This document shows, one piece after another, positions 1 to 7,907 of a stretch of 52,510 nucleotides of DNA; position 1 is the stretch's first letter; each line of letters begins with the position of its first letter. This stretch comes from Granulicella sp. S190. Its GTDB lineage: Bacteria > Acidobacteriota > Terriglobia > Terriglobales > Acidobacteriaceae. The stretch lies in assembly GCF_009766095.1 (NCBI RefSeq), contig NZ_LMUD01000023.1:350909-403418 (forward strand). The letters are read 5' to 3'. Below the pieces are notes generated by a model. That model ran no database searches, was not told the DNA's origin, and worked only from the letters and a program-made list of their open reading frames with translations. Both the position numbers and the translations under genes were made by a program.

Positions 1-135
1 CGAATAGAGGTAGAAGATGGCGTATGGCTGCGGCAGTTGACCAGTATGCGGCGACAACTCGTCGGAGAGTTGTCTCGGATTTCAGGAGTGGGAGTAAGCG
101 AGATACACTTTGAAAAGAAGAGGAATGAGCGATGA
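1..135 (+). CDS. DUF721 (DciA-like) protein, C-terminal end only
   Basis: Frame 1 is open from the window edge and encodes the last 44 residues of a protein (…VWLRQLTSMRRQLVGEL… then stop TGA at 133-135). The pattern of an aromatic residue, then Leu-Arg, a short helix and a final hydrophobic strand matches the tail of DUF721 proteins, the family that includes the helicase-loading protein DciA. The stop overlaps the gatC start as ATGA, so the two genes are probably translationally coupled. Family assignment rests on a short tail only. Confidence 0.6.
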   Translation, partial: RIEVEDGVWLRQLTSMRRQLVGELSRISGVGVSEIHFEKKRNER

Positions 136-458
136 ACGCACAGGATGGAGTAACCCTGGACGATGTGCGGCGGGTGGCAGAGTTAGCCCATCTTGAGCTA
201 ACGGTCGAGGAGGAGCCAAGGATGCAGCATGACCTGAACGCAATCCTCCGCCATATTGATCAACTGAATGAACTGGATACAGATGGAGTCCCTGCGATGG
301 CACAAGTTGGTGGAATCTTGGGTGACGCTACGCTGAGTTGGGGGGAGCAGCTTCGCCTGGATGCAATACGGCCATCGATTGATCGCGCAGAGGTGATGTC
401 TTCAGCCCCTGAGACTGATGGGCGCTTCTTTAAGGTTCCGAAGGTGATCGAAAGGTGA
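132..458 (+). CDS. gatC: Asp-tRNA(Asn)/Glu-tRNA(Gln) amidotransferase subunit C
   Basis: Small subunit of the GatCAB complex, which amidates mischarged Glu-tRNA(Gln) or Asp-tRNA(Asn) in the cytoplasm; GatC wraps around GatA and stabilises its contact with GatB. The 108-residue product has the usual GatC pattern: an N-terminal helix VRRVAELAHLELT near residues 13-25, a second helix around LNAILRHIDQLNELDT, and a C-terminal stretch ending in GRFFKVPKVIE, which is the conserved family ending. Length is slightly above the usual 95-100. A GAGGAA ribosome site lies just upstream of the ATG. The stop overlaps the gatA GTG start by 4 bases. Confidence 0.96.
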   Translation: MNAQDGVTLDDVRRVAELAHLELTVEEEPRMQHDLNAILRHIDQLNELDTDGVPAMAQVGGILGDATLSWGEQLRLDAIRPSIDRAEVMSSAPETDGRFFKVPKVIER

Positions 459-1927
459 GTGCAAAAGCTGTGGACTTGGAAAATCTGACCATTGAGGGAG
501 CAAGAGAGGCGATAGTTTCGGGTGAGACTACGGCTACCGAGCTTGCGGAACGGCATTATGATCGGATTGCTACGCAAGATGGCAAGATCAATAGCTATCT
601 GGCGCTAAGTCGAGAGCGGGCGATGACACAGGCCCAAAAGATCGATGAAATGGCCGCCAGAGGAGACGCGCTGCCGATGATGGCCGGGGTGCCAGTGGGC
701 ATTAAGGACGTTCTGGTGATGCAGGGCGCTCCGGCCACGGCCGGATCACTCATTCTGAAAGGGTATCGGCCTCCCTATGACGCTACGGTAATTACTAAGT
801 TGGAAGCGGCCGGGGCAGTTTTGCTGGGAAAGCTGAACTGCGATGAATTCGCGATGGGTTCGTCGAATGAAAACTCAGCCTATGGGCCGGTGCGAAATCC
901 AAGGGCGCTCGACCGAGTTCCGGGTGGGTCAAGCGGTGGCTCGGCTGCGGCCGTGGCGGCTGATTTCGCCGTTGCGACGCTCGGAACCGATACCGGTGGG
1001 TCGATTCGTCAGCCTGCGGCTTTTTGCGGCGTGGTTGGAGTTCTGCCCACGTACGGAAGAGTTAGCCGGTACGGATTGATTGCTTTTGCGTCCTCGCTAG
1101 ATCGCGTTGGACCATTAACAAAGTCAGTCAAGGACGCTGCGACGGTACTCCAGGTGATTGCAGGGAAAGATGTTATGGACGCGACTTCGTCCTCCCGGCC
1201 AACGGAGAACTATGTGGAGGAATTGAGGAGACCTGTTGATGGCTTGCGGGTTGGCGTGCCGGAAGAGTACTTCGGCGAGGGGCTTGACCCTGAAATTCGG
1301 GGCGCAATTGATGGTGCAATTGCTGGTCTAAAGATGGTGGGATGTGTGGCGAAGCCGGTTAGTTTGCCGCACACTAACTATGCAATCCCTACCTATTACG
1401 TCATTGCGACGGCTGAGGCATCGTCGAACCTATCCCGGTTCGATGGGGTTAGGTTCGGGTTTAGAGCCGAAGAGGCGAATACGCTCTCCGCGATGTTTCG
1501 AAAGACCCGGGATGCAGGCTTTGGGGCCGAGGTAAAGCGGCGGATCCTTCTGGGCACCTACGCGCTTAGCGCGGGTTACTATGACGCCTACTACCGCAAA
1601 GCACAGCAGGTTCGGACTTTGCTGACTAGGGATTTTCTGACAGCATTTGCCGATGTGGATGTGCTGGTGGCTCCAGTAACTCCTACCCCGGCGTTCAAGC
1701 TCGGAGAGAAGACTGACGATCCAGTGAAGATGTATCTCGAGGATATCTACTCTGTCGCAGCCAGCCTTGCGGGCATCTGTGGGGTGTCAGTTCCCTGCGG
1801 TCAGACGAAGGATGGATTGCCCATTGGAGTGCAGGTGATGGGTAAGCACTTCGATGAATCAACAATTTTACGGGTAGCTCAGGCTATTGAGACTATGCAG
1901 AAGGCGAAAGAAAGTTCTTACCCTTAA
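455..1927 (+). CDS. gatA: Asp-tRNA(Asn)/Glu-tRNA(Gln) amidotransferase subunit A
   Basis: Amidase subunit of GatCAB that releases ammonia from glutamine and channels it to GatB. The amidase-signature fold is complete: catalytic Lys84 in GVPVGIKD, cis-Ser159 in the GGSSGGSAA loop and nucleophile Ser183 in TDTGGSIRQP, with the same spacing as the Staphylococcus aureus enzyme (75 and 99 residues from the Lys). Length of 490 is normal. Translation starts at GTG in a GTGA overlap with gatC; AAGGTG lies about 8 bases upstream. gatB is not in the window, so GatB must be encoded elsewhere, as is common outside Firmicutes. Confidence 0.97.
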   Translation: MSAKAVDLENLTIEGAREAIVSGETTATELAERHYDRIATQDGKINSYLALSRERAMTQAQKIDEMAARGDALPMMAGVPVGIKDVLVMQGAPATAGSLILKGYRPPYDATVITKLEAAGAVLLGKLNCDEFAMGSSNENSAYGPVRNPRALDRVPGGSSGGSAAAVAADFAVATLGTDTGGSIRQPAAFCGVVGVLPTYGRVSRYGLIAFASSLDRVGPLTKSVKDAATVLQVIAGKDVMDATSSSRPTENYVEELRRPVDGLRVGVPEEYFGEGLDPEIRGAIDGAIAGLKMVGCVAKPVSLPHTNYAIPTYYVIATAEASSNLSRFDGVRFGFRAEEANTLSAMFRKTRDAGFGAEVKRRILLGTYALSAGYYDAYYRKAQQVRTLLTRDFLTAFADVDVLVAPVTPTPAFKLGEKTDDPVKMYLEDIYSVAASLAGICGVSVPCGQTKDGLPIGVQVMGKHFDESTILRVAQAIETMQKAKESSYP

Positions 1928-2007
1928 GGCTAGTCACTGGGTGCAGGTAAAGGCAGGCATTCCATCTGTGGTTACTCGAATCCTTCACTTGGGGCACCAG
2001 TCTTATT

Positions 2008-2045
2008 AGCGCCTGAGCGCTCATTTTGACGAGTTCTTACTCGTC
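2008..2045 (+). terminator. Two small hairpins after gatA, possible terminator
   Basis: AGCGC/GCGCT (2008-2012, 2017-2021; loop CTGA) is followed by CATTTT, and GACGAG/CTCGTC (2028-2033, 2040-2045; loop TTCTTA) follows directly. The first looks like a weak intrinsic terminator for the gatCA transcript. The second could equally be part of the promoter region of the following SLBB gene, since TATGAT occurs at 2054-2059. Confidence 0.35.
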
Positions 2046-2104
2046 GCTGATTGTATGATGGAGGTTAAAAGCTAAGGCTAAGAAGGTTGCGAGGATTAGA
2101 GCAG

Positions 2105-4930
2105 ATGCAGTTTGGCAGGTCTTCCCGAGTGTGTAGGTTTGGATATTTACTTTTGATCACAGCGTTCGGGACACTTACGTCATCGGCTCAGTTCGACCAA
2201 TTCGGCCAGGCTCTTAGCGGACAATCTGGACAACAGCAATCCTGCGATCCAAATGATCCAACGTGCCAATCATCACCGGATCAGAGCAATGTGCAAGTTC
2301 GCAATCCTTCGAGCAATCAACAACAACAGACTCTAACTCCTCAGATCATCGGGCCCGGGCAACAAGATACTCTCAACAATCAAAGCAACACTCGGAACCA
2401 ACAGCAAAACCAGAGTCAAGATTCTCGTCTTCCTCTTCCCTTGGACTCGCCGACAGAGTTTCAACTCTTGGTTGCCAATTCGATTGGCAAGATGCTGCCG
2501 ATTTATGGAACAAATCTCTTCCGCAATCTGCCGTCCACCTTTGCCCCACTGAACTTTGTCCCGGTGACTCCCGATTATGTGGTCGGGCCAGGAGACGAGC
2601 TGCTCATCCAGATTTGGGGGCAAGTGACCCTGAACAGTCGCTTTCTTGTAGATCGATCAGGAAGTATCTTCGTCCCGCAGGTGGGTTCAGTCCATGTAGC
2701 CGGAGTGAAATTCGATCAGATGCATGACTTTCTAAAGAGTCAGGTCGGGCGGGTCTTCCGGAACTTCGACCTCAACGTTAATCTAGGCCAATTGAGGTCG
2801 ATTCAGGTTTTTGTCGTCGGGCAGGCGCGTAGACCTGGCAGCTATACGATCAGCTCCCTGAGCACCTTGACCAACGCGCTGTTTGCAACGGGGGGTCCAA
2901 CTCCGCAGGGGAGCCTTCGGCATATTCAATTGAAGCGTAAAGGACAGGTTGTCGTTGATTTCGATTTGTATGACCTGTTGAAGCAGGGTGACAAATCGAA
3001 GGATGAACAGCTATTACCCGGCGATGTTATCTACATTCCTCCCGTAGGTCCGCAGGTGGCTGTGGCTGGCAGCGTCAATTCGCCGGCGATCTATGAGCTC
3101 AAGTCTGCTGGTGGTACGACCGTAGGGGACGTTCTGGAACTGGCAGCAGGTGTGACGAACGTTGCTTCCACACGAAGGGTTCGATTAGAGCGGGTTGACG
3201 AACGTCGTATGCGGAGCATGACCGAGATAACCCTTGATGCGCAGGGAAGATCGACTGTGATGCAGGATGGCGATCTGCTGGAGTTGAACGCAGTAGTCAG
3301 CCAATACAAGGATGCAGTCACGCTTCGTGGGAATGTGGCCAGTTCGGGTCGTTATACCTGGAAGCCGGGGATGCGAGTCCATGATCTGCTGCCGGATAAA
3401 GAGGCACTCATTACTCGAGATTACTGGTTGAAGCGAAGCCAGCTTGGCCAGCCCACGTTGACCTACATTCCTACATGTCTCCCTTTGACTCCTTACGGCA
3501 TCCCGAATCTGCGTTATGGAATTGCTGTGGGAGAAGAGGGGTCCAACCCCAACTGGCGATACTCCTCCACCAGAAATCCGAACTTGATTGGTCTTGCCTT
3601 CGGAAGTGAAGAGGGAAGCAGTTATCGAATGCCTGATGGACAGACGGATAGCGACGCAGATACGTCTACAGATGGCGGTCTTGACTGCGTCAAAATCGCT
3701 GAATCACAGACTGCGCTGAGTGGAGCGAATGATCGATACACTCCTTCCTCAGCGGCGAACGCAGCCAATGGAACAAATGGTGCTAACTCTGCCAATAATC
3801 AAAATCAAAATTCCGGTGGCAACTCCAGTCTGCCTGGGTCATTGCAAAATGGTTCACAGCAGAACCCTCCGCCATCCAATCGCATAAGTGCAGCCAGTGC
3901 GAGCTTGGGGTCCACTGTGGCGAACGCGTCGTCAGGCGAGTTCCGACCGAAGAATAACGTCAAATTGGGTGAGCCAGACATCGACTGGAGCTACGCTGTG
4001 ATCGAGCGTCAGAGTAAAATAAATCTGACGACGTCTCTGCTTCCATTCAATCTTGGAAAGGTCGTGTTGGAGGGAGATACCTCGCAGGATCTCGAACTGC
4101 TCCCCGGCGACGTGGTAACGATTTTTTCGAAGGCTGATATTAGCGTACCCCAGGCGCAGCAGACTAGATTCGTCCGGCTCGAGGGCGAATTCGTTTCGTC
4201 CGGTATCTACAGCGTGCTTCCAGGCGAGACCTTGAGACAATTAGTGGAACGCGCCGGTGGATTTACCTCAGAATCGTATCTCTATGGCTCAGAGTTTACC
4301 CGTGAATCGACACGGCGTGTGCAACAACAGCGCCTTAATCAATATGTCGATGAGATTGCGCTTCAGGTAAGCACCAACGCCACCAACAACGCCGGTCGAG
4401 CGATCAGCGCTTCCGATACTGCTGCTGCAACTGCGGCTCAGGCACAGAATCAGGCTATTATCAGCAGCCTGCGACAGGTCAGGGCCACCGGCCGCGTTGT
4501 TCTTGATTTGAAGCCCGACAGTCACGATCTTGCACAGATCCCTGATCTCCCACTTGAGGATGGCGATCGCTTTATCGTGCCGCGAGTTCCTTCGACAGTG
4601 AGCGTAGATGGTGCGGTCTACAATCAAAACTCTTTCGTCTACGAGCCTTCACGCCGTCTGGGCGGCTACATAAGGCTGGCGGGTGGATCGAACAGGGATG
4701 CAGATAAGAGCAGGGCGTATGTGATCCGCGCCAGCGGCTCCGTAATCAGCAAACAGTACAGCTCCTCTCTGCGTGGAAACAGCTTCGATTCGCTCCATTT
4801 GTATCCGGGTGACACCGTCTTCGTTCCTCTGAATCTGACAAAGGGAAATACTATACGGATCATCGTTGACATCGCTCAGATCGTCGGTCAGTTCGGACTC
4901 GCTATAGCCGCAGCTAGCGTCGTATTCTAG
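2105..4930 (+). CDS. SLBB-domain polysaccharide export protein (Wza-like)
   Basis: Likely outer-membrane or periplasmic component of exopolysaccharide export. The ATG at 2105 is preferred over an in-frame TTG at 2087 because GAGGAT precedes it and a signal peptide (LLLITAFG…SSAQ) follows. After a Gln/Asn-rich linker (about residues 35-105) comes the polysaccharide-export domain, starting near residue 158 with YVVGPGDELLIQIWG, then repeated SLBB units, each ending in a (L)xPGDVxxIP-type strand. An Ala/Asn/Gly-rich insert near residues 560-610 separates the SLBB units. 941 residues is more than twice the length of classical Wza; long multi-SLBB forms are known in several phyla. The GT2 gene starts 10 bases downstream, suggesting one transcript. 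No Wzc kinase lies nearby. Confidence 0.88.
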   Translation: MQFGRSSRVCRFGYLLLITAFGTLTSSAQFDQFGQALSGQSGQQQSCDPNDPTCQSSPDQSNVQVRNPSSNQQQQTLTPQIIGPGQQDTLNNQSNTRNQQQNQSQDSRLPLPLDSPTEFQLLVANSIGKMLPIYGTNLFRNLPSTFAPLNFVPVTPDYVVGPGDELLIQIWGQVTLNSRFLVDRSGSIFVPQVGSVHVAGVKFDQMHDFLKSQVGRVFRNFDLNVNLGQLRSIQVFVVGQARRPGSYTISSLSTLTNALFATGGPTPQGSLRHIQLKRKGQVVVDFDLYDLLKQGDKSKDEQLLPGDVIYIPPVGPQVAVAGSVNSPAIYELKSAGGTTVGDVLELAAGVTNVASTRRVRLERVDERRMRSMTEITLDAQGRSTVMQDGDLLELNAVVSQYKDAVTLRGNVASSGRYTWKPGMRVHDLLPDKEALITRDYWLKRSQLGQPTLTYIPTCLPLTPYGIPNLRYGIAVGEEGSNPNWRYSSTRNPNLIGLAFGSEEGSSYRMPDGQTDSDADTSTDGGLDCVKIAESQTALSGANDRYTPSSAANAANGTNGANSANNQNQNSGGNSSLPGSLQNGSQQNPPPSNRISAASASLGSTVANASSGEFRPKNNVKLGEPDIDWSYAVIERQSKINLTTSLLPFNLGKVVLEGDTSQDLELLPGDVVTIFSKADISVPQAQQTRFVRLEGEFVSSGIYSVLPGETLRQLVERAGGFTSESYLYGSEFTRESTRRVQQQRLNQYVDEIALQVSTNATNNAGRAISASDTAAATAAQAQNQAIISSLRQVRATGRVVLDLKPDSHDLAQIPDLPLEDGDRFIVPRVPSTVSVDGAVYNQNSFVYEPSRRLGGYIRLAGGSNRDADKSRAYVIRASGSVISKQYSSSLRGNSFDSLHLYPGDTVFVPLNLTKGNTIRIIVDIAQIVGQFGLAIAAASVVF

Positions 4931-4940
4931 AAAACAAATT

Positions 4941-5855
4941 ATGTCGGCGGTAAATTTTTTCGTTGTTGTTCCTACCCTGAATGCCGCCAACGATTGGCCT
5001 CGCCTGACGTCCCTGCTTGTCGGATCGATAGCTGCGGATCGAGTGCTGATTCTCGATTCCTCTTCGACCGACCAAACAGCGAATCTGGCGGCGGCAGCTG
5101 GTTTTCGGGTACATGCAATCCCGAGATCTGAGTTCAATCACGGCGGCACGAGGCAACTGGCAGTAGAGTTATTGCCTGACGCAGAGATTCTTGTGTTCCT
5201 GACGCAGGATGTTGGACTGGCTCAATCCGACGCTATCAGTCTGCTACTTCAAGCCTTTGTAGATCCTGCCGTCGCGGCTGCCTTTGGTCGTCAGCTTCCG
5301 CGTCGTGAGGGAACTCCAAGCGAAGCGCATGCTCGTGTCTTTAACTACCCTGCACAGTCCAGTGTGCGCACGTTAGCTAGCCGGGAGCAGCTTGGTTTCA
5401 AAGCTATCTTTATCTCCAACTCATTCGCAGCTTATCGCCGTGACGCTCTTATGGCTGTTGGTGGATTTCCGGGAGAAGTTATCTTTGGCGAAGACACCAT
5501 CACTGCCGCAAAACTATTGCTGGCAGGGTGGAAGATCGCCTACGTGGCCGAAGCGAAGGTGTATCACTCTCACAGTTACACGTGGATGCAGGAGTTTCGC
5601 CGGTACTTCGATATCGGAGTGCTGCACCATCGTGAAAGTTGGATCCTGCATGAGTTCGGAGGGGCCGGAGGCGAAGGGGGACGCTTTGTCCGGTCCGAGT
5701 TGCACGCACTCTGGCCCACACATTGGTGGCTTATCCCTTCAACTTTAGTCCATACGGTGGCAAAACTAGTGGGCTATCGACTCGGCAGAATGGAGAGCCG
5801 ATTGAGCGTCAGATGGAAGCGCAGGCTAAGTATGAATCGTCAGTTCTGGAGGTGA
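4941..5855 (+). CDS. Family 2 glycosyltransferase, rhamnosyltransferase-like
   Basis: Predicted cytoplasmic or membrane-associated inverting glycosyltransferase for surface polysaccharide assembly. The GT-A fold is visible: N-terminal strand FFVVVPTLNAA, sugar-nucleotide region DSSSTDQT (residues 39-46), FNHGGTRQ typical of rhamnosyltransferase-like GT2 enzymes, a TQD motif at 88-90 in the metal-binding position, and an acceptor-side GEDTI near residue 184. The C-terminal part has aromatic residues and basic residues suited to membrane contact. It lies 10 bases after the SLBB gene; no clear Shine-Dalgarno is seen, so coupling to the upstream gene is likely. The exact sugar is not determinable. 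Confidence 0.88.
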   Translation: MSAVNFFVVVPTLNAANDWPRLTSLLVGSIAADRVLILDSSSTDQTANLAAAAGFRVHAIPRSEFNHGGTRQLAVELLPDAEILVFLTQDVGLAQSDAISLLLQAFVDPAVAAAFGRQLPRREGTPSEAHARVFNYPAQSSVRTLASREQLGFKAIFISNSFAAYRRDALMAVGGFPGEVIFGEDTITAAKLLLAGWKIAYVAEAKVYHSHSYTWMQEFRRYFDIGVLHHRESWILHEFGGAGGEGGRFVRSELHALWPTHWWLIPSTLVHTVAKLVGYRLGRMESRLSVRWKRRLSMNRQFWR

Positions 5856-5897
5856 TTTATGGCGGCGTCGTGGAAGTCAGCCTTCTCTTCCTTTTAG
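5850..5897 (+). pseudogene. Orphan ribosome site and 12-codon start of a lost gene
   Basis: GGAGGTG at 5848-5854, overlapping the end of the glycosyltransferase gene, is followed with ideal spacing by ATG at 5859. The frame encodes only MAASWKSAFSSF before TAG at 5895-5897, and from 5877 it runs into the 3' end of an oppositely oriented gene. This looks like the first codons of a gene that once followed the glycosyltransferase in the operon, cut off by a rearrangement. A functional 12-residue peptide cannot be excluded. Confidence 0.4.
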
Positions 5898-6764
5898 TCC
5901 CATGTATGGATTGTCAATAATCACACGTCCATGATCTCTTAGAGCTCTGAACCGGGCTGGGTGATCCAGCACGTGTAGCGTATACATTTGGTCGATCCAC
6001 ATGGCGTTCTTGAACAGGCGATTTACTCTCAGAAAGTTATAAGGAGCGATCTTTCGAGAGCCATTGGCGGCGTTGAAATCGCCGATCGCTGCTAATTCAC
6101 CGCACCATGGGTTATGTTCCGCGCGGGCAATATCATCGAAGTACATAGTCACTCGCGGCAAGTATAGTTCCGGAACTGCAACTAATGACTTTAGGGCGTT
6201 GACGGTACTCCAATAATAATCGACGTCGACAGATACGAAACCTATAGGTGAATCACCCGATAGAGTCGACAGATAATCGGGAATTGTATCTGTTATGTCG
6301 CCTAAGATAAGCCTTGCATTTGCTGGAAGTTTAGCTCGAAGCTGGGCAGGCTCTTCCATAGGGAACCATCCAGGCTGGTACAGTTCTGGATGATCGCGGT
6401 AATCTCGTAAGGGTGGCATGCCGTTGACATTGTCAAAACCCACAATGTTGAAGGAGATTCCTGTCAATTTCGAAATCTTCTGCGCTAGAGCGCAAATGTT
6501 GAGAAGGCCGACTCCATTCGCTACGCCGAATTCGATCACTGTTACGCTTTTGTATCCTCCGGCCAAGGCATCGTCTGCTGCGGTTAGAAGGCCAAAAGCA
6601 TGTTGCTGGCGTATACAGAGATCAAAGAGGATTTTAGTTCGAAGCGATCCGAAAACAGCGACGACCAGTGAAAGCAAATTTAGGTGCAGTGGCTCTGAAA
6701 ACCGTTCAACTAATAGACGTTTCCAAATATGTGTGCGTTTGAGTCTGCGAAGTAATAGTGCCAA
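5877..6764 (-). CDS. Class I SAM-dependent methyltransferase-like protein
   Basis: 295-residue protein with a Rossmann-type core: VTVIEFGVANGVGLLNI (motif I-like, about residues 74-90), a second strand FNIVGFDNVNGMPP with an acidic residue in the position that binds the SAM ribose, ARLILGDITDT, and FVSVDVDYYWST, which resembles the metal-binding Asp region of TylF/MycE-like sugar O-methyltransferases. That suggests methylation of a polysaccharide sugar, but no catalytic residue can be proved. Translation probably begins at TTG (6764), because GGAGG lies 4 bases upstream on the minus strand. It is convergent with the glycosyltransferase gene. Parts are AT-richer than the surroundings (about 43% G+C in 6241-6300). 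Confidence 0.6.
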   Translation of the reverse strand: MALLLRRLKRTHIWKRLLVERFSEPLHLNLLSLVVAVFGSLRTKILFDLCIRQQHAFGLLTAADDALAGGYKSVTVIEFGVANGVGLLNICALAQKISKLTGISFNIVGFDNVNGMPPLRDYRDHPELYQPGWFPMEEPAQLRAKLPANARLILGDITDTIPDYLSTLSGDSPIGFVSVDVDYYWSTVNALKSLVAVPELYLPRVTMYFDDIARAEHNPWCGELAAIGDFNAANGSRKIAPYNFLRVNRLFKNAMWIDQMYTLHVLDHPARFRALRDHGRVIIDNPYMGLKGREG

Positions 6765-7010
6765 CGGTCCTCCGACTCAACTCAATATACAGAAGTGGTT
6801 GGGTATTTACTACCTCGAACGATCGGGCAATCGTGGAGAATACGTAGTATTGGGCTCTAACGATCAAATTGAGTTAATGGTGTGCATGCGATAGGCTTCA
6901 GTGAGCGCCGAGACTCACTGCCATTAGAAGACATGTGACGATATTCACTCTCTGTCTTATCGAGTACGCCGTAGCTTGCAGTACAAACATGTCAGATCAG
7001 GAGCAAGTAC

Positions 7011-7820
7011 ATGGATCGCGGTCAGTATGCAGCAATCATTGAAGAGAGACTTCGCAGCGAATTTGTACGCCTTCAGGACGAATTCCGGAAGAATACCGTT
7101 CAAAGTTGTGCAATAGACAACCTACTGCCAGAAGAAGAAGTACTCCGTATTTACAAAGCTTTTCCTGAGAAGGAAACGATGATGCTCAAGAAAAGCTTGC
7201 GCGAAAATAAATATGTTGCTGCGCAGATGAATAAATATTCAGAAGTTCTCGAGGAAATTGTTTTTGCGTTTCAGGATCCGAGAGTTTTGAAGGTTGTGGA
7301 AGAGATAACCAACATTCTCGATATGGTTCCAGACGAACATCTTTACGCAGGTGGAATAAGCCTGATGGCAAAAGGTAACTTTCTAAATCCGCATCTGGAC
7401 AATTCGCACGACAAAAATCGGCAAATGTATCGAGTACTAAATCTTCTTTACTATGTAACTCCGGACTGGCACGACGAATTCGGTGGGAATTTAGAACTTT
7501 GGGATAACGGACCTAAAGAACCACAACGTGTTATTACGGCGAAGTTCAACCGTCTTGCACTCATGGCAACTCACGAAAAATCGTGGCACTCTGTTAGTCA
7601 AGTTGTCGTCGACCGTTCACGTTGCTGCGTATCTAACTATTATTTTTCTGCGAAGCCGCTTGAGGATCACGAGTACTTTCACGTCACCTCTTTTCGCGGG
7701 CGCCCGGAACAGCCAGTTCGCGATCTCGTTCTGCAGGGCGATATCGCTCTGCGCCAAGCGGTTCGAACGGTCTTCAAGAAAGGTATTGTCGAGAACAAGC
7801 ACGTCTACAAGAAGGACTAG
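7011..7820 (+). CDS. 2-oxoglutarate/Fe(II)-dependent oxygenase (2OG-FeII_Oxy_3 type)
   Basis: Probable non-heme iron dioxygenase of the prolyl-hydroxylase-like family. The iron-binding facial triad is visible as His128-x-Asp130 (NPHLDNS) and His193 (SWHSV), with Arg202/Arg204 about ten residues later for 2-oxoglutarate. Conserved family signposts LNLLYYVTPDW and GGNLELWD lie between them. 269 residues is typical. AGGAG lies 7 bases before the ATG. Base composition is low in this gene (about 40% G+C in 7141-7200 against about 53% in 8641-8700), suggesting transfer. The substrate is unknown; its place among polysaccharide genes suggests modification of a glycan, lipid or protein of the envelope. 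Confidence 0.85.
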   Translation: MDRGQYAAIIEERLRSEFVRLQDEFRKNTVQSCAIDNLLPEEEVLRIYKAFPEKETMMLKKSLRENKYVAAQMNKYSEVLEEIVFAFQDPRVLKVVEEITNILDMVPDEHLYAGGISLMAKGNFLNPHLDNSHDKNRQMYRVLNLLYYVTPDWHDEFGGNLELWDNGPKEPQRVITAKFNRLALMATHEKSWHSVSQVVVDRSRCCVSNYYFSAKPLEDHEYFHVTSFRGRPEQPVRDLVLQGDIALRQAVRTVFKKGIVENKHVYKKD

Positions 7821-7907
7821 AAGGCCAAAACAGGTCAACAGGCACCCTTTGTTTATCAGACAAGCTATATCCCATACATCGAAGACTTGCGTTTTAGCGA
7901 CGCGGAA

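Noticed and set aside
2026..2059. Sigma-70 promoter TTGACG … TATGAT before the SLBB gene
   Set aside because: Spacing of 22 bases is too long for a standard promoter and the -35 box lies in a hairpin arm.
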